DNA of 55,567 nt from an uncultured Pelagibacteraceae bacterium (GTDB taxonomy: Bacteria > Pseudomonadota > Alphaproteobacteria > Pelagibacterales > Pelagibacteraceae): the NCBI GenBank assembly GCA_902609235.1, contig CACLRF010000005.1, positions 1 to 55,567 of the forward strand, read 5' to 3'. Shown one piece after another: positions 28,910 to 36,852 of the stretch. Made by a program: the position numbers and the translations under genes. The first letter of the stretch is position 1. The number at the start of each line of letters is the position of its first letter. A model generated the notes under the pieces. It saw only the letters and a program-made list of their open reading frames with translations, did no database searches and was not told where the DNA came from.

Positions 28910-29140
28910 ATGAAAAAAGACATACACCCAAACTATCACACAATTAAAGTTGAAATGACTGATGGGACTCAATTTGAAACAAAATCAACTTGGGGTGCAG
29001 AAGGTGATTTACTTAAATTAGAAATTGATCCAAAATCCCATTCGGCTTGGACTGGTGGAAAACAAAAATTAATGGATAAAGGTAGAATAAGTAAATTTAA
29101 TAAAAAATTTCAAAACTTTAAATCAGATAAGAAAATTTAG
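28910..29140 (+). CDS. rpmE: 50S ribosomal protein L31, zinc-free form
   Basis: 76 residues with the family start KKDIHPNYH (2-10) and [15 protein letters not shown]. No cysteines are present, so this is the C-minus form that does not bind zinc, the usual form in alphaproteobacteria. It begins 35 bases after suhB and ends one base before the next gene. Confidence 0.95.
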   Translation: MKKDIHPNYHTIKVEMTDGTQFETKSTWGAEGDLLKLEIDPKSHSAWTGGKQKLMDKGRISKFNKKFQNFKSDKKI

Positions 29141-29716
29141 ATGTCAAATGCACCTTTAATGCCAATGGCTACTGCTGTATGGCTTGTTGAAAATACAACT
29201 TTAACTTTCAAACAAATTGCAAATTTTTGTCATCTTCATGAGGTAGAAATTCAAGGAATTGCTGATGGTGAAGTTGCAAAAGGAATTAAAGGTTATAATC
29301 CTATTATTTCAGGACAATTAACTAGAGAAGAAATTGAGTTATCTTCTAAAGATGAAAACAGAGCCCTTCAAATTAAAAGTGCAGATATTAAAATCTCTAA
29401 TACAGAAAAAAAAACAAAAAAATATATTCCTCTTTCTAAGAGACAAGATAAGCCTGACTCAGTTTTATGGTTAATTAGACAACATAATATTCTAAAAGAT
29501 TCTCAAATTGCAAAATTAGTTGGGGTTACTAAAAATTCTGTTACAGCAATTAGAAATAAAAGTTATTGGAATTATAATAACTTGAATCCAAAAGATCCTG
29601 TTGCATTAAATCTATTTAGTCAAAAGGATTTGGTTGAAGCTTTAGAAAAAGCTGAAAGAAGAATTAAAAAAGAAAAAAAAGAAAAAGAAAAACAAGCTAA
29701 TATCAGTTCAGTATAA
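29141..29716 (+). CDS. DUF1013 protein, TrcR-like cell-cycle transcription regulator
   Basis: A DUF1013 family protein restricted largely to alphaproteobacteria, 191 residues. It starts with the family pattern MPMATAVWLVENTTLTF (7-23). Two helix-turn-helix-like segments appear at about 20-45 and 118-142 (DSQIAKLVGVTKNSVTAI), and a Lys/Glu-rich tail ends the protein. The Caulobacter member TrcR is linked to cell-cycle transcription. It directly abuts rpmE and precedes rpsU, tying it to ribosome-gene expression. Confidence 0.85.
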   Translation: MSNAPLMPMATAVWLVENTTLTFKQIANFCHLHEVEIQGIADGEVAKGIKGYNPIISGQLTREEIELSSKDENRALQIKSADIKISNTEKKTKKYIPLSKRQDKPDSVLWLIRQHNILKDSQIAKLVGVTKNSVTAIRNKSYWNYNNLNPKDPVALNLFSQKDLVEALEKAERRIKKEKKEKEKQANISSV

Positions 29717-29744
29717 TGAATAAAATTAATGGACATAAATTTAT

Positions 29745-29769
29745 AAAAGTGTTAGTTAACCACTTTTTT
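29745..29769 (+). terminator. Hairpin with T-run between the DUF1013 gene and rpsU
   Basis: A seven-base stem AAAAGTG (29745-29751) pairs with CACTTTT (29761-29767) across a 9-base loop and runs into six T (29764-29769). GGAGG follows at once (29770-29774). It may be a weak terminator or attenuator for the upstream operon, or a leader hairpin controlling rpsU. The T-run forms part of the stem, which weakens the terminator reading. Confidence 0.45.
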
Positions 29770-29974
29770 GGAGGTAGTTATTAAAATAGAAGTAAAAGAT
29801 AATAATATTGAACAAGCTTTAAGAGTTTTAAAGAGAAAGCTTCAGAGAGATGGTTTTTTTAAAGTTATTAAATTAAAAAATACTTATGAAAAACCCTCAG
29901 AGAAGAAAAAAAGAATTCTTCAAGAAAATATTAAAAGAGTCAAAAAGTTAAACAAGCTTAAGAACAGAATTTAA
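29768..29974 (+). CDS. rpsU: 30S ribosomal protein S21
   Basis: A small-subunit protein that helps the anti-Shine-Dalgarno of 16S rRNA pair with mRNA. Up to 68 residues, with the family core VKDNNIEQALRVLKRKLQRDG and a basic C-terminal helix. The start is unsettled. TTG at 29768 is the first in-frame candidate, but a perfect GGAGG (29770-29774) lies inside its first codons. That site would fit a start at ATT 29780 (5-base spacer) or GTT 29777. No ATG exists in frame nearby. The initiator tRNA follows 7 bases after the stop. Confidence 0.9.
   Translation: MEVVIKIEVKDNNIEQALRVLKRKLQRDGFFKVIKLKNTYEKPSEKKKRILQENIKRVKKLNKLKNRI
29770..29774 (+). promoter_or_regulatory. Strong Shine-Dalgarno at the rpsU start
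   Basis: GGAGG, the full consensus, right after the hairpin 29745-29767. It argues that rpsU translation begins a few bases downstream of the TTG at 29768, probably at a rare ATT codon (29780). Confidence 0.55.
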
Positions 29975-29980
29975 ATATAC

Positions 29981-30057
<77 letters not shown>

Positions 30058-30062
30058 AATTA

Positions 30063-30869
30063 ATGAATAAAATAAAATACTCCTATAATTTTTTATTACA
30101 TAAAATAATAAAATATTTTGTAGACCTTATTGTTTACAAAAAAACATTCATTTATAATTTTTTTATTAAATATCTAAGCCTGGGAAATTTTTGCTTCTCC
30201 TACTATGCTGTTAAATTAAACAATGTTGATTTTAAAGATACAACATTTAGATTTGCATGTGGCGGTGCATATGGAAATTATCTAAATTCATTTATCAAAG
30301 AATATAAAAAAGAATTTTTTTTTTTAGATATAGGTGCAAATATTGGGATATTCTCCTTAATAGCAAACAATAATAAAAATTGTAAAAAAATTATTGCTAT
30401 TGAACCATCAAGATTAATTTATAAAAAATTGAAAAAAAATTTATATACAAATAATTGCGCCCTTTATAATGTCGCTATTACTAACTTTAATGGCTTTGCT
30501 GACTTAAGTATTAATAAAAATCATAGTGGTGTCTCCAAATTAATTGATAAAAAAGACAAAAAAAATACTAAAAGTCAAAAAGTGATCACAAAAAATTATA
30601 AATTTTTTGATATGATCGAAAAAAAATTTAAACCTTATAATTTACTAGTAAAGATTGATGTTGAGGGCCATCAACTAAATGTTATCAAAGAAATTAAAAA
30701 ATCCAAATTATATAAAAATATTTCAGTTTTATATATTGAAAATGAGAACAATTATAAATCTAAAACAAAATTAAAAACAATGTTACCTGATTTTAAACTT
30801 ATAAAATTAGATCAATTAATTAGTTTCAAACATAAGAATATTAACATGGTTTTTGCTAGAAAAAATTAA
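30063..30869 (+). CDS. FkbM family methyltransferase
   Basis: An SAM-dependent O-methyltransferase of the FkbM type, 268 residues. The SAM-binding loop DIGANIG is at 89-95, with IAIEPS about 25 residues later and the late VKIDVEGHQ motif near 200. FkbM enzymes in surface-sugar loci methylate hydroxyls of glycans. Its start lies 6 bases after the initiator tRNA, so it may be read through from it. A second FkbM gene is at 32737-33579, but the two are not close copies. Confidence 0.85.
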   Translation: MNKIKYSYNFLLHKIIKYFVDLIVYKKTFIYNFFIKYLSLGNFCFSYYAVKLNNVDFKDTTFRFACGGAYGNYLNSFIKEYKKEFFFLDIGANIGIFSLIANNNKNCKKIIAIEPSRLIYKKLKKNLYTNNCALYNVAITNFNGFADLSINKNHSGVSKLIDKKDKKNTKSQKVITKNYKFFDMIEKKFKPYNLLVKIDVEGHQLNVIKEIKKSKLYKNISVLYIENENNYKSKTKLKTMLPDFKLIKLDQLISFKHKNINMVFARKN

Positions 30870-30873
30870 TTGT

Positions 30874-30892
30874 CTTTTTGTAAAAGGTTTTT
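30874..30892 (+). terminator. Weak hairpin after the FkbM gene
   Basis: CTTTT (30874-30878) pairs with AAAAG (30882-30886) over a 3-base loop, followed by G and five T. It lies in the 50-base convergent gap before the transaldolase gene. The stem is short and AT-rich, so activity is doubtful. Confidence 0.25.
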
Positions 30893-30919
30893 ATTGAAAA
30901 TATATAACTTGTTTGAAAA

Positions 30920-31621
30920 TTAATTAATTATAAAATTTGATTTTTTACTATCATTTAAAAAACCTTTAACAGTTTCTACTGTCAATTGTTTGTAAGTTTT
31001 GCCAAAATTCTCAATTTTTTCAATTATTGATGGAGGTATAGTTATGATATGACAGCCGAGCTCTTTTGCTTGCAAATAATTATAAGGCTCCCTTACACTT
31101 GCCCATAATATTTCTACATTCTTGTAATTTTTTGCTAATTTTATACTTTTTTTTAATTCAGGAATTGGATCTTTTCCAGTATCACCAGCTCTACCAGCAA
31201 AAATTGAAATTATAACTTTTGTTTTTTTATTTATAAGTTTTAAAATTTTTTTAGTTTGTTCTGCGGTATAAACTGCTGTTATATTAAGCTTAATATTTTG
31301 ATTGTTTAATTTTTTAATTACTTTTCCTGTAAATTTATTTTTTGTGTTGACTATTGGAACCTTCACAAAAACATTTTTTCCCCATGAATTTATAGATAAT
31401 CCCTGTTTAATCATTGATTTAGGGTCATCTGCAAAAACCTCAAGTGATACAGGTTTTTTTTTACAAATATTTAAAATTTTTTTAGAATATAACTTATAAT
31501 TTTCTGCTCCAGCTTTTCGCATTAGCGACGGATTTGTAGTGAAACCCTGTACAATTTTTTTTTTTTCAAATTTTTTAATAAGTCTTAGATCAGCAATATC
31601 ACAAAATATTTTTGTTTTCAT
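30920..31621 (-). CDS. Transaldolase / fructose-6-phosphate aldolase-like protein
   Basis: A small-subfamily transaldolase, 233 residues from the ATG at 31621 (a TTG at 31630 would add three). Asp8 (FCDIADL), TTNPSL (28-33), the Schiff-base Lys87 in FVKVPI (85-90) and NITAVYT fit the short TalC/FSA-like family. The C-terminal PPSIIEKI segment also fits. It may move dihydroxyacetone units in the pentose pathway with tkt. Its place between a methyltransferase and a glycosyltransferase suggests that it either belongs to a sugar-supply set or marks an island boundary. A 12-base A run (31555-31566) codes lysines. Confidence 0.83.
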   Translation of the reverse strand: MKTKIFCDIADLRLIKKFEKKKIVQGFTTNPSLMRKAGAENYKLYSKKILNICKKKPVSLEVFADDPKSMIKQGLSINSWGKNVFVKVPIVNTKNKFTGKVIKKLNNQNIKLNITAVYTAEQTKKILKLINKKTKVIISIFAGRAGDTGKDPIPELKKSIKLAKNYKNVEILWASVREPYNYLQAKELGCHIITIPPSIIEKIENFGKTYKQLTVETVKGFLNDSKKSNFIIN

Positions 31622-31633
31622 AGCAACCAATAA

Positions 31634-32740
31634 TTAGTTAAATTTATATAAATAATCAAAGTATTTTTTTGATTGAATAGAAATTAAGAAACGATCTAGT
31701 GATTTTTTTGCAAAAGAATTTTTTTTTAAAGACTCGGAATAGTTTTTAACGCTATAATTCATTTTGTTAGCTAGCTGTATAGGTGATTTTACCAAACAAA
31801 GGTATCCTCCTTTTCCATCAAGTAAAATTTCACTAGGGCCACTTGGACAATTTGTAGAAATACATGGAATATCAAAATTTATTGCATCAATCAAAACATT
31901 GCCAAGACCTTCATAAACTGAGCTTAAAACAAAAATTTTTGATTTTTTTAAATAAGTCTTGGTATTTTTAACCCAGCCCTTAAAAATTACTTTATCCAAA
32001 ATACCTAATTCTTTACATCTTAGCTTAAGTTTGTGTTCTAAATTACCATGGCCTAAAATCAAAAGTTTATATTCTTTATTATTATTTAAAAATATTTTGA
32101 AAGCCTCTATTAAAGTTTCATGATCTTTTTGTTTTCTCAATCTAGCAATATTAATAATATAATTAAATTTCTTAAATTTTTTTCTGTTAATTTTTTTTAA
32201 GTATGGATTATAAATATATTTAATCTTCTCTTTATCAAATACAAAATACTTTAAGCTTTGCGCTGACCCTTTTGAATTAGTAATTATCCCATCTGCAAAA
32301 TTATAAAATAAAAACTTTAAGAGAAAAGTGAAAATTCCAAAAAAATAATTTTCAGAGTTAAGTGTTGAATAAATTGGATTTTCTGAATTTCTGATAATTA
32401 CTTTTTTTCTCTTAAGGATTGATACAATTATGGCAGCTACATTGCTTTGCATTGAATGAATAACAATATTTGATTTTAACTTGCTTACTAACGAAAAAAG
32501 AACAAACATACCGTTTAACGCTGTATTGTATCGATGAGGAAAAAAAGGAATTGTAATATTTTTCTTCACGCTATGAAAAATAAATTTTTTACTTGATTTA
32601 ATATTTTTTAAAAATTGATCGGAGCTTATAATATGAATCCTAAATTTTTTTTTGTTTTTACTTTCAATAAGATTTTTGAGTATATTGGTCACTCCTCCCT
32701 TTTCATAGGATGGATAAAATATTATCAAGTTCTTTTTCAT
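31634..32740 (-). CDS. Glycosyltransferase family 4
   Basis: A GT-B fold transferase, 368 residues from ATG 32740, which overlaps the upstream stop as ATGA (TTG 32746 is an alternative). The N-terminal half has the Gly-rich YEKGGVTNIL (12-21). The C-terminal half has IINIARLRKQKDHETLIEAF (about 195-214) and the nucleotide-sugar motif VYEGLGNVLIDAI (about 275-287), followed by a GPSEIL turn. Retaining chemistry is expected for GT4. The acceptor and donor sugars are unknown; it probably builds surface glycan. Confidence 0.87.
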   Translation of the reverse strand: MKKNLIIFYPSYEKGGVTNILKNLIESKNKKKFRIHIISSDQFLKNIKSSKKFIFHSVKKNITIPFFPHRYNTALNGMFVLFSLVSKLKSNIVIHSMQSNVAAIIVSILKRKKVIIRNSENPIYSTLNSENYFFGIFTFLLKFLFYNFADGIITNSKGSAQSLKYFVFDKEKIKYIYNPYLKKINRKKFKKFNYIINIARLRKQKDHETLIEAFKIFLNNNKEYKLLILGHGNLEHKLKLRCKELGILDKVIFKGWVKNTKTYLKKSKIFVLSSVYEGLGNVLIDAINFDIPCISTNCPSGPSEILLDGKGGYLCLVKSPIQLANKMNYSVKNYSESLKKNSFAKKSLDRFLISIQSKKYFDYLYKFN

Positions 32741-33579
32741 TGCCAATAACCTGAAATATCTTTTCTTATGAAAACAAAATTAGCAAGATGAAATATGTTG
32801 GTCTCTGGTCTATTTGCATCAACTTTAATCAAATCATTTCCATGTGGTAGAATTTTAAATAAATCATAACCATCAAGTAGTTTTGAAAAATTGTACATTG
32901 TTTGTCTTTTAAACAATTGATGCCAATTAAATTCCACTTGAATATATTTAGGAGACTTTTTTTTAATTATTTCTTTTGCACCATTTAATATCTCAAATTC
33001 AAAACCTTCTACATCAATTTTAATTAAATCAATATTATTTTGGAATAAATCTAAATTTTTTAAAAAAAAATCATCCAATGTAGAAATCTTAATTTTAATT
33101 TTTTTGTTGTCTTTAAAGTTATAAAACGAAAGCTTATTTAAATCGTTAGAAAATGAGGCAGTTTGAGATTTTTCATTTGAATAGTTTAAGTCCAAAATTT
33201 CATTATTATCCCCTAAAGCTATATTGAAAACTTTCAATCTTTCTGGGTTGCTCAACTCTATTTTTTTTAAATCCTCAAAAGCCCTTGGTAATGGTTCAAA
33301 TGAAATTATTTTTGCTTTTGTTTCTGAAAGTAATAAATTTGTATAATCACCTACGTTAGCTCCGATGTCTAAACAAAATAAAAGTTCCTTATTTATTTTA
33401 TTAATAAATCTTTTTTCACCAGTTTTATTTAAATTACCAAAATTCTTGTAGCCTTTTGCATCTAATGTTAATGAAAATAAGATATCGTTAAAAAATTGCA
33501 TTTTCTTTCTGCCAAAAATAAAAGTGTAAAAAAATGAAATAATTTTATAAAATTTAATCGATATTTCTCTAAAAAACAT
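32737..33579 (-). CDS. FkbM family methyltransferase
   Basis: A second FkbM-type SAM-dependent methyltransferase, 280 residues. DIGANVG is at 71-77, SFEPLPRAFE follows, and IDLIKIDVEGFEFEIL lies at about 168-183. It is coupled to the GT4 gene by a 4-base ATGA overlap, so the two probably act on one glycan. It begins 29 bases after pntB ends on the same strand. Confidence 0.87.
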   Translation of the reverse strand: MFFREISIKFYKIISFFYTFIFGRKKMQFFNDILFSLTLDAKGYKNFGNLNKTGEKRFINKINKELLFCLDIGANVGDYTNLLLSETKAKIISFEPLPRAFEDLKKIELSNPERLKVFNIALGDNNEILDLNYSNEKSQTASFSNDLNKLSFYNFKDNKKIKIKISTLDDFFLKNLDLFQNNIDLIKIDVEGFEFEILNGAKEIIKKKSPKYIQVEFNWHQLFKRQTMYNFSKLLDGYDLFKILPHGNDLIKVDANRPETNIFHLANFVFIRKDISGYWQ

Positions 33580-33608
33580 AATATTTAAAATATAATTAAA
33601 ATATATTT

Positions 33609-35009
33609 TTAACTTATATTTTTTATTATATCCTCAGTCATTTTCTTTGCATCACCAAATAACATCAATGTTTTTTCATTATAGAAAAGATCATTGTCTA
33701 TTCCAGCATATCCAGGTGATAAGCTTCTTTTAACAAACAAAACTGATTTACATTTTTCAACATCTAAAACTGGCATCCCATATATTGGGCTTTGAGGGTC
33801 TGTTTTCGCAACCGGATTTGTTACATCATTGGCTCCTATAACAAAAGCAACATCAGCATTTACAAAATCATTATTTATTTCTTCAAGTTCAAATACCTCA
33901 TCATATGGCACATTTGCTTCTGCTAACAAAACATTCATATGACCAGGCATTCTTCCAGCTACGGGATGTATAGCATAGGAAACTTTAATATCGTTTTTTT
34001 TTAATGTATCAACCATTTCCCTCAACGCATGTTGAGCTTGTGCTACTGCCATTCCATATCCTGGTACAATAATAACTGAGGATGCATTTTTCATCAAAAA
34101 CGCAGCATCATCTGCATTTCCACTTTTAACTGGTCTTTGTTCTCTATTTTTATCTTGTTCAGATTGATCAGTTGCTCCAAAACCTCCTAAAATAACATTG
34201 AAGAATGATCTATTCATTCCTTTGCACATTATGTAAGAAAGGATTGCACCTGATGAACCAACTAATGCTCCTGTAATAATCAAAGCTGTGTTTTCTAAAG
34301 TGAAACCAATTCCTGCGGCTGCCCAACCTGAATATGAGTTAAGCATTGAGATTACGACTGGCATATCTGCTCCACCAATTGGAATAATAATTAAAAAACC
34401 AATTAAAAAAGAAACTCCAATTAATATCCAAAATAAATTAGATGATTGTGTAGAACATAAATAAAAAATTAAAACTATAATTGAAATCAATATTAATGCA
34501 TTCAACGCATGTTGGCCTTTAAAAGTTATAGGCGAGCCAGACATTATTCCTTGAAGTTTTAAAAATGCAATTACAGAACCTGAAAAAGTTATTGCACCAA
34601 CAGCTGCACCAATTGACATTTCTATTAAGCTACCAAGTTTAATATTGCCAGGAGATCCTAAGCTGAAAGCTTCTGGATTTAAAAAAGCAGCTATTGCAAC
34701 AAATACTGCTGCAAGCCCAACTAAACTATGAAAACCAGCAACTAATTCTGGCATCGCTGTCATTGGAATTTTATAGGCTATATAAGCACCGATTAACCCT
34801 CCTATCAAAAGAAAAATTAAAACAGCAATAAATCCATTTGAAAAATTCCCAATAGATAAAAAGGTAACTGTTATTGCAATAATCATACCTAAAATTCCAA
34901 AGAAATTTCCTTGTCTTGACGTCTCGGGGGAAGAAAGTCCTCTTAAGGCTAAAATAAACAACACTCCAGAAATTAAATAAAATATAGCTGATAAATTTGC
35001 TGATAACAT
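33609..35009 (-). CDS. pntB: NAD(P) transhydrogenase beta subunit
   Basis: The membrane and NADP(H)-binding subunit of the proton-pumping transhydrogenase, which makes NADPH from NADH at the expense of proton-motive force. About nine transmembrane helices span residues 4-265. The NADP-binding domain III is at about 290-466, with VPGYGMAVAQAQH and GANDVTNPVA. The length is 466 residues. It shares one base with the small alpha-2 gene (35009). An NADPH source fits the NADP-type GAPDH also found here. Confidence 0.95.
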   Translation of the reverse strand: MLSANLSAIFYLISGVLFILALRGLSSPETSRQGNFFGILGMIIAITVTFLSIGNFSNGFIAVLIFLLIGGLIGAYIAYKIPMTAMPELVAGFHSLVGLAAVFVAIAAFLNPEAFSLGSPGNIKLGSLIEMSIGAAVGAITFSGSVIAFLKLQGIMSGSPITFKGQHALNALILISIIVLIFYLCSTQSSNLFWILIGVSFLIGFLIIIPIGGADMPVVISMLNSYSGWAAAGIGFTLENTALIITGALVGSSGAILSYIMCKGMNRSFFNVILGGFGATDQSEQDKNREQRPVKSGNADDAAFLMKNASSVIIVPGYGMAVAQAQHALREMVDTLKKNDIKVSYAIHPVAGRMPGHMNVLLAEANVPYDEVFELEEINNDFVNADVAFVIGANDVTNPVAKTDPQSPIYGMPVLDVEKCKSVLFVKRSLSPGYAGIDNDLFYNEKTLMLFGDAKKMTEDIIKNIS

Positions 35010-35317
35010 TATTTATCCTTTTTCTTTTTTTTGTACATTGCGAGCATTCTTTGAGTTACTAAAAAGCCCCCAAATATATTAATTGCTGCTAACGATATTG
35101 CTAAAAACCCAAAAATGCTTGAAATATTAAAGACATTAACAGAATTACCAGCTAGAGCTGCAATGATAGCACCAACAATTATTACTGATGAAATTGCATT
35201 GGTAACAGACATTAAAGGTGTATGTAAAGACGGAGTTACGCTCCAAACTACATAATATCCAACAAAAATTGAGAGTATAAAAATACTTAATCTGAATATA
35301 AAAGGATCAATTTCCAT
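35009..35317 (-). CDS. pntAB: NAD(P) transhydrogenase alpha-2 subunit (membrane part)
   Basis: A 102-residue protein with about four hydrophobic helices. It corresponds to the C-terminal membrane portion of E. coli PntA, encoded separately here as in other alphaproteobacteria (three-gene pntAA-pntAB-pntB form). SVTPSLHTPLMSVTNAIS (27-44) is the conserved loop. It lies 4 bases after pntA-1 and shares a base with pntB. Confidence 0.93.
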   Translation of the reverse strand: MEIDPFIFRLSIFILSIFVGYYVVWSVTPSLHTPLMSVTNAISSVIIVGAIIAALAGNSVNVFNISSIFGFLAISLAAINIFGGFLVTQRMLAMYKKKKKDK

Positions 35318-35321
35318 AATA

Positions 35322-36410
35322 CTATTTTATTAGAGTTTTCTCTATTATTTCATCGTCTAAATTTATATTTATTTTTTTATTTTCTTTATCATATAAATTT
35401 GAAACAAAATTAAATACATTTTTTGCATATAAATTTGATGCAGAAGTTGGAAGTTTATTTAAAATATTACTTTCTCCCATTATTTTTACACCATCTTTAT
35501 CTACAATTTCATTAACCTTAGTATATGCAGTATTTCCACCTTGAATAGCTGCTAAATCATAAATTATTGAGCCAGCTTTCATATGATTAATCATATCTTC
35601 TTTAATAATTAACGGTGCTTTTTTTCCTGGTATTAAAGCTGTACAGATCACAATATCAATCTTTTTTAATGTTTCAGATAACAATTCTTCCTGTTTTTTT
35701 TTAAATTCATCAGAAGCTTCTTTAGCATAACCTCCTTCGGTCTCAAGATTTTCTACACCCTCGACTGTTAAAAATTTTCCCCCTAAACTTTCAACCTGTT
35801 CTTTTGAAGCCATTCGAACATCTGTTGCAAACACAATGGCTCCCATTCGTTTTGCAGTTGCAATAGCTTGTAATCCTGCAACACCTGCACCAACTACTAA
35901 TACCTTTGCTGCAGGAATAGTTCCTGCTGCTGTCATCATCATTGGAATAGCCTTTTCAAAATTAGCAAACGATTCCACCACTGCTTTATAACCTGCAAGG
36001 TTTGCTTGTGAAGACAATACATCCATGGACTGAGCTCTTGTTATCCTTGGAAGTAATTCTAGTGAAAAAATGTTAATTTGTTTTTTGACCAAATCATTTA
36101 TTTGTTCTTCATTGTCATATGGATTTAATACTCCTACAAATGTTTGATTTTTTTTTAATAAAGAACTTTTATCATTACCTAACAAAGATAATTGAACAAT
36201 AACATCTGCATTAGTTATAATATCTTTATCATTTTTTGAAATTGATACACCTAACACTTTATATTCTTCATCTTGAATCCCCAAATGACTTGCATAATTC
36301 TCAGACAAAGAAACTTCAAAACCAAGTGACAAATATTTTTTTGCAATCTCAGGTGTAATTGCAACTCGTTTTTCAATATTCTGATTTTCTAAAATAGAAG
36401 TAATTTTCAT
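35322..36410 (-). CDS. pntAA: NAD(P) transhydrogenase alpha-1 subunit (NAD-binding)
   Basis: The soluble NAD(H)-binding domain I of transhydrogenase, 362 residues, related to alanine dehydrogenase. It has the N-terminal EKRVAITPE (13-21), the RITRAQSMDVLSSQ loop (122-135), and the Rossmann VVGAGVAGLQA (172-182) followed by FATDVR. The operon order is pntAA-pntAB-pntB. The tiny aa3 subunit IV gene lies 9 bases upstream, a pairing known in alphaproteobacteria. Confidence 0.95.
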   Translation of the reverse strand: MKITSILENQNIEKRVAITPEIAKKYLSLGFEVSLSENYASHLGIQDEEYKVLGVSISKNDKDIITNADVIVQLSLLGNDKSSLLKKNQTFVGVLNPYDNEEQINDLVKKQINIFSLELLPRITRAQSMDVLSSQANLAGYKAVVESFANFEKAIPMMMTAAGTIPAAKVLVVGAGVAGLQAIATAKRMGAIVFATDVRMASKEQVESLGGKFLTVEGVENLETEGGYAKEASDEFKKKQEELLSETLKKIDIVICTALIPGKKAPLIIKEDMINHMKAGSIIYDLAAIQGGNTAYTKVNEIVDKDGVKIMGESNILNKLPTSASNLYAKNVFNFVSNLYDKENKKININLDDEIIEKTLIK

Positions 36411-36419
36411 ACACTAGTA

Positions 36420-36530
36420 TTATAGTAAGAATATCGCCATTAAAACCAAAACAACTATAACAACGACAGTTCCCCACAACACAAATTTTGTAAAATTGTT
36501 CCAGGTATTTTTATGGTTTTCATTATCCAT
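36420..36530 (-). CDS. aa3-type cytochrome c oxidase subunit IV, 36 residues
   Basis: A very short gene in the gap between rpmJ and pntAA. It encodes a 36-residue peptide starting MDNENHKNTWNNFTKF, followed by a single transmembrane helix to the C-terminus. That layout (polar N-terminus with a Trp/Phe-rich turn, one helix) fits the bacterial aa3 oxidase subunit IV family, which occurs next to pntA in alphaproteobacteria. The stop TAA is at 36420-36422. It is probably cotranscribed with pnt. Confidence 0.75.
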   Translation of the reverse strand: MDNENHKNTWNNFTKFVLWGTVVVIVVLVLMAIFLL

Positions 36531-36535
36531 AAAAA

Positions 36536-36661
36536 TTACTTCTGTCTTGCTTTAAACTTCGGATTAGTCTTATTTATGATGTAAACTCTTCCTCTTCTTC
36601 TAACAAGTTTAGAATTGAGATCTCTTTTTTTAATTGATTTTAATGAGCTTTTAATTTTCAT
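36536..36661 (-). CDS. rpmJ: 50S ribosomal protein L36, zinc-free form
   Basis: 41 residues: [14 protein letters not shown], then [23 protein letters not shown] (split at residues 19-41). It matches the cysteine-free L36 of alphaproteobacteria. The ATG at 36661 is the true start; the longer open frame to 36778 runs into the 5S rRNA gene and is not coding. The ATG is only about 13 bases from the 5S 3' end with no terminator between, so L36 may be translated from the 5S precursor transcript. Confidence 0.93.
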   Translation of the reverse strand: MKIKSSLKSIKKRDLNSKLVRRRGRVYIINKTNPKFKARQK

Positions 36662-36674
36662 AATTATATTTATA

Positions 36675-36790
36675 TGCCGGCAACGACCTACTCTTCCATG
36701 TCTTAAGACAAAGTACCATTGGCGCTGTAGGGCTTGACTTCCGAGTTCGGTATGGGATCGGGTATAACACCTACGCAATAATTACCGGCG
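36675..36790 (-). rRNA. rrf: 5S ribosomal RNA
   Basis: About 115 nt on the minus strand. Helix I pairs GCCGGTAAT (36789-36781) with the 3' end CGTTGCCGGC (36685-36676, G-T pairs allowed). The conserved core CCCATACCGAACTCGGAAGT and the loop near TGGTACTTTGTC are present, with GTAGGTCGTTGCC at the end. No 23S rRNA lies upstream; instead an epimerase gene of the surface island starts 63 bases away. Ends are good to two or three bases. Confidence 0.96.
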
Positions 36791-36795
36791 TGTGT

Positions 36796-36823
36796 TTTAT
36801 ACATTATTAAAAATACTTGTAAA
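36796..36823 (-). promoter_or_regulatory. Promoter of the isolated 5S rRNA gene
   Basis: On the minus strand TTTACA (36823-36818) is followed after 16 bases by TATAAA (36801-36796). The expected start falls 6-7 bases on, exactly at the 5S 5' end (36789). The -35 box lies inside an inverted repeat CTTGT-AA-ACAAG (36816-36827). It explains how 5S can be made without the 16S-23S promoter. Confidence 0.6.
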
Positions 36824-36852
36824 CAAGGATTTGTGTGAAATTTAGTTCGAAA

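Noticed and set aside
30063..33579. The two FkbM genes as a recent duplication
   Set aside because: They share only the general SAM and late DVEG motifs; their N-termini and spacing differ, so they look like separate acquisitions.
36662..36778. Open frame extending rpmJ upstream to an 80-residue protein
   Set aside because: The extra part is the antisense-free transcript of the 5S rRNA itself; L36 begins cleanly at ATG 36661.
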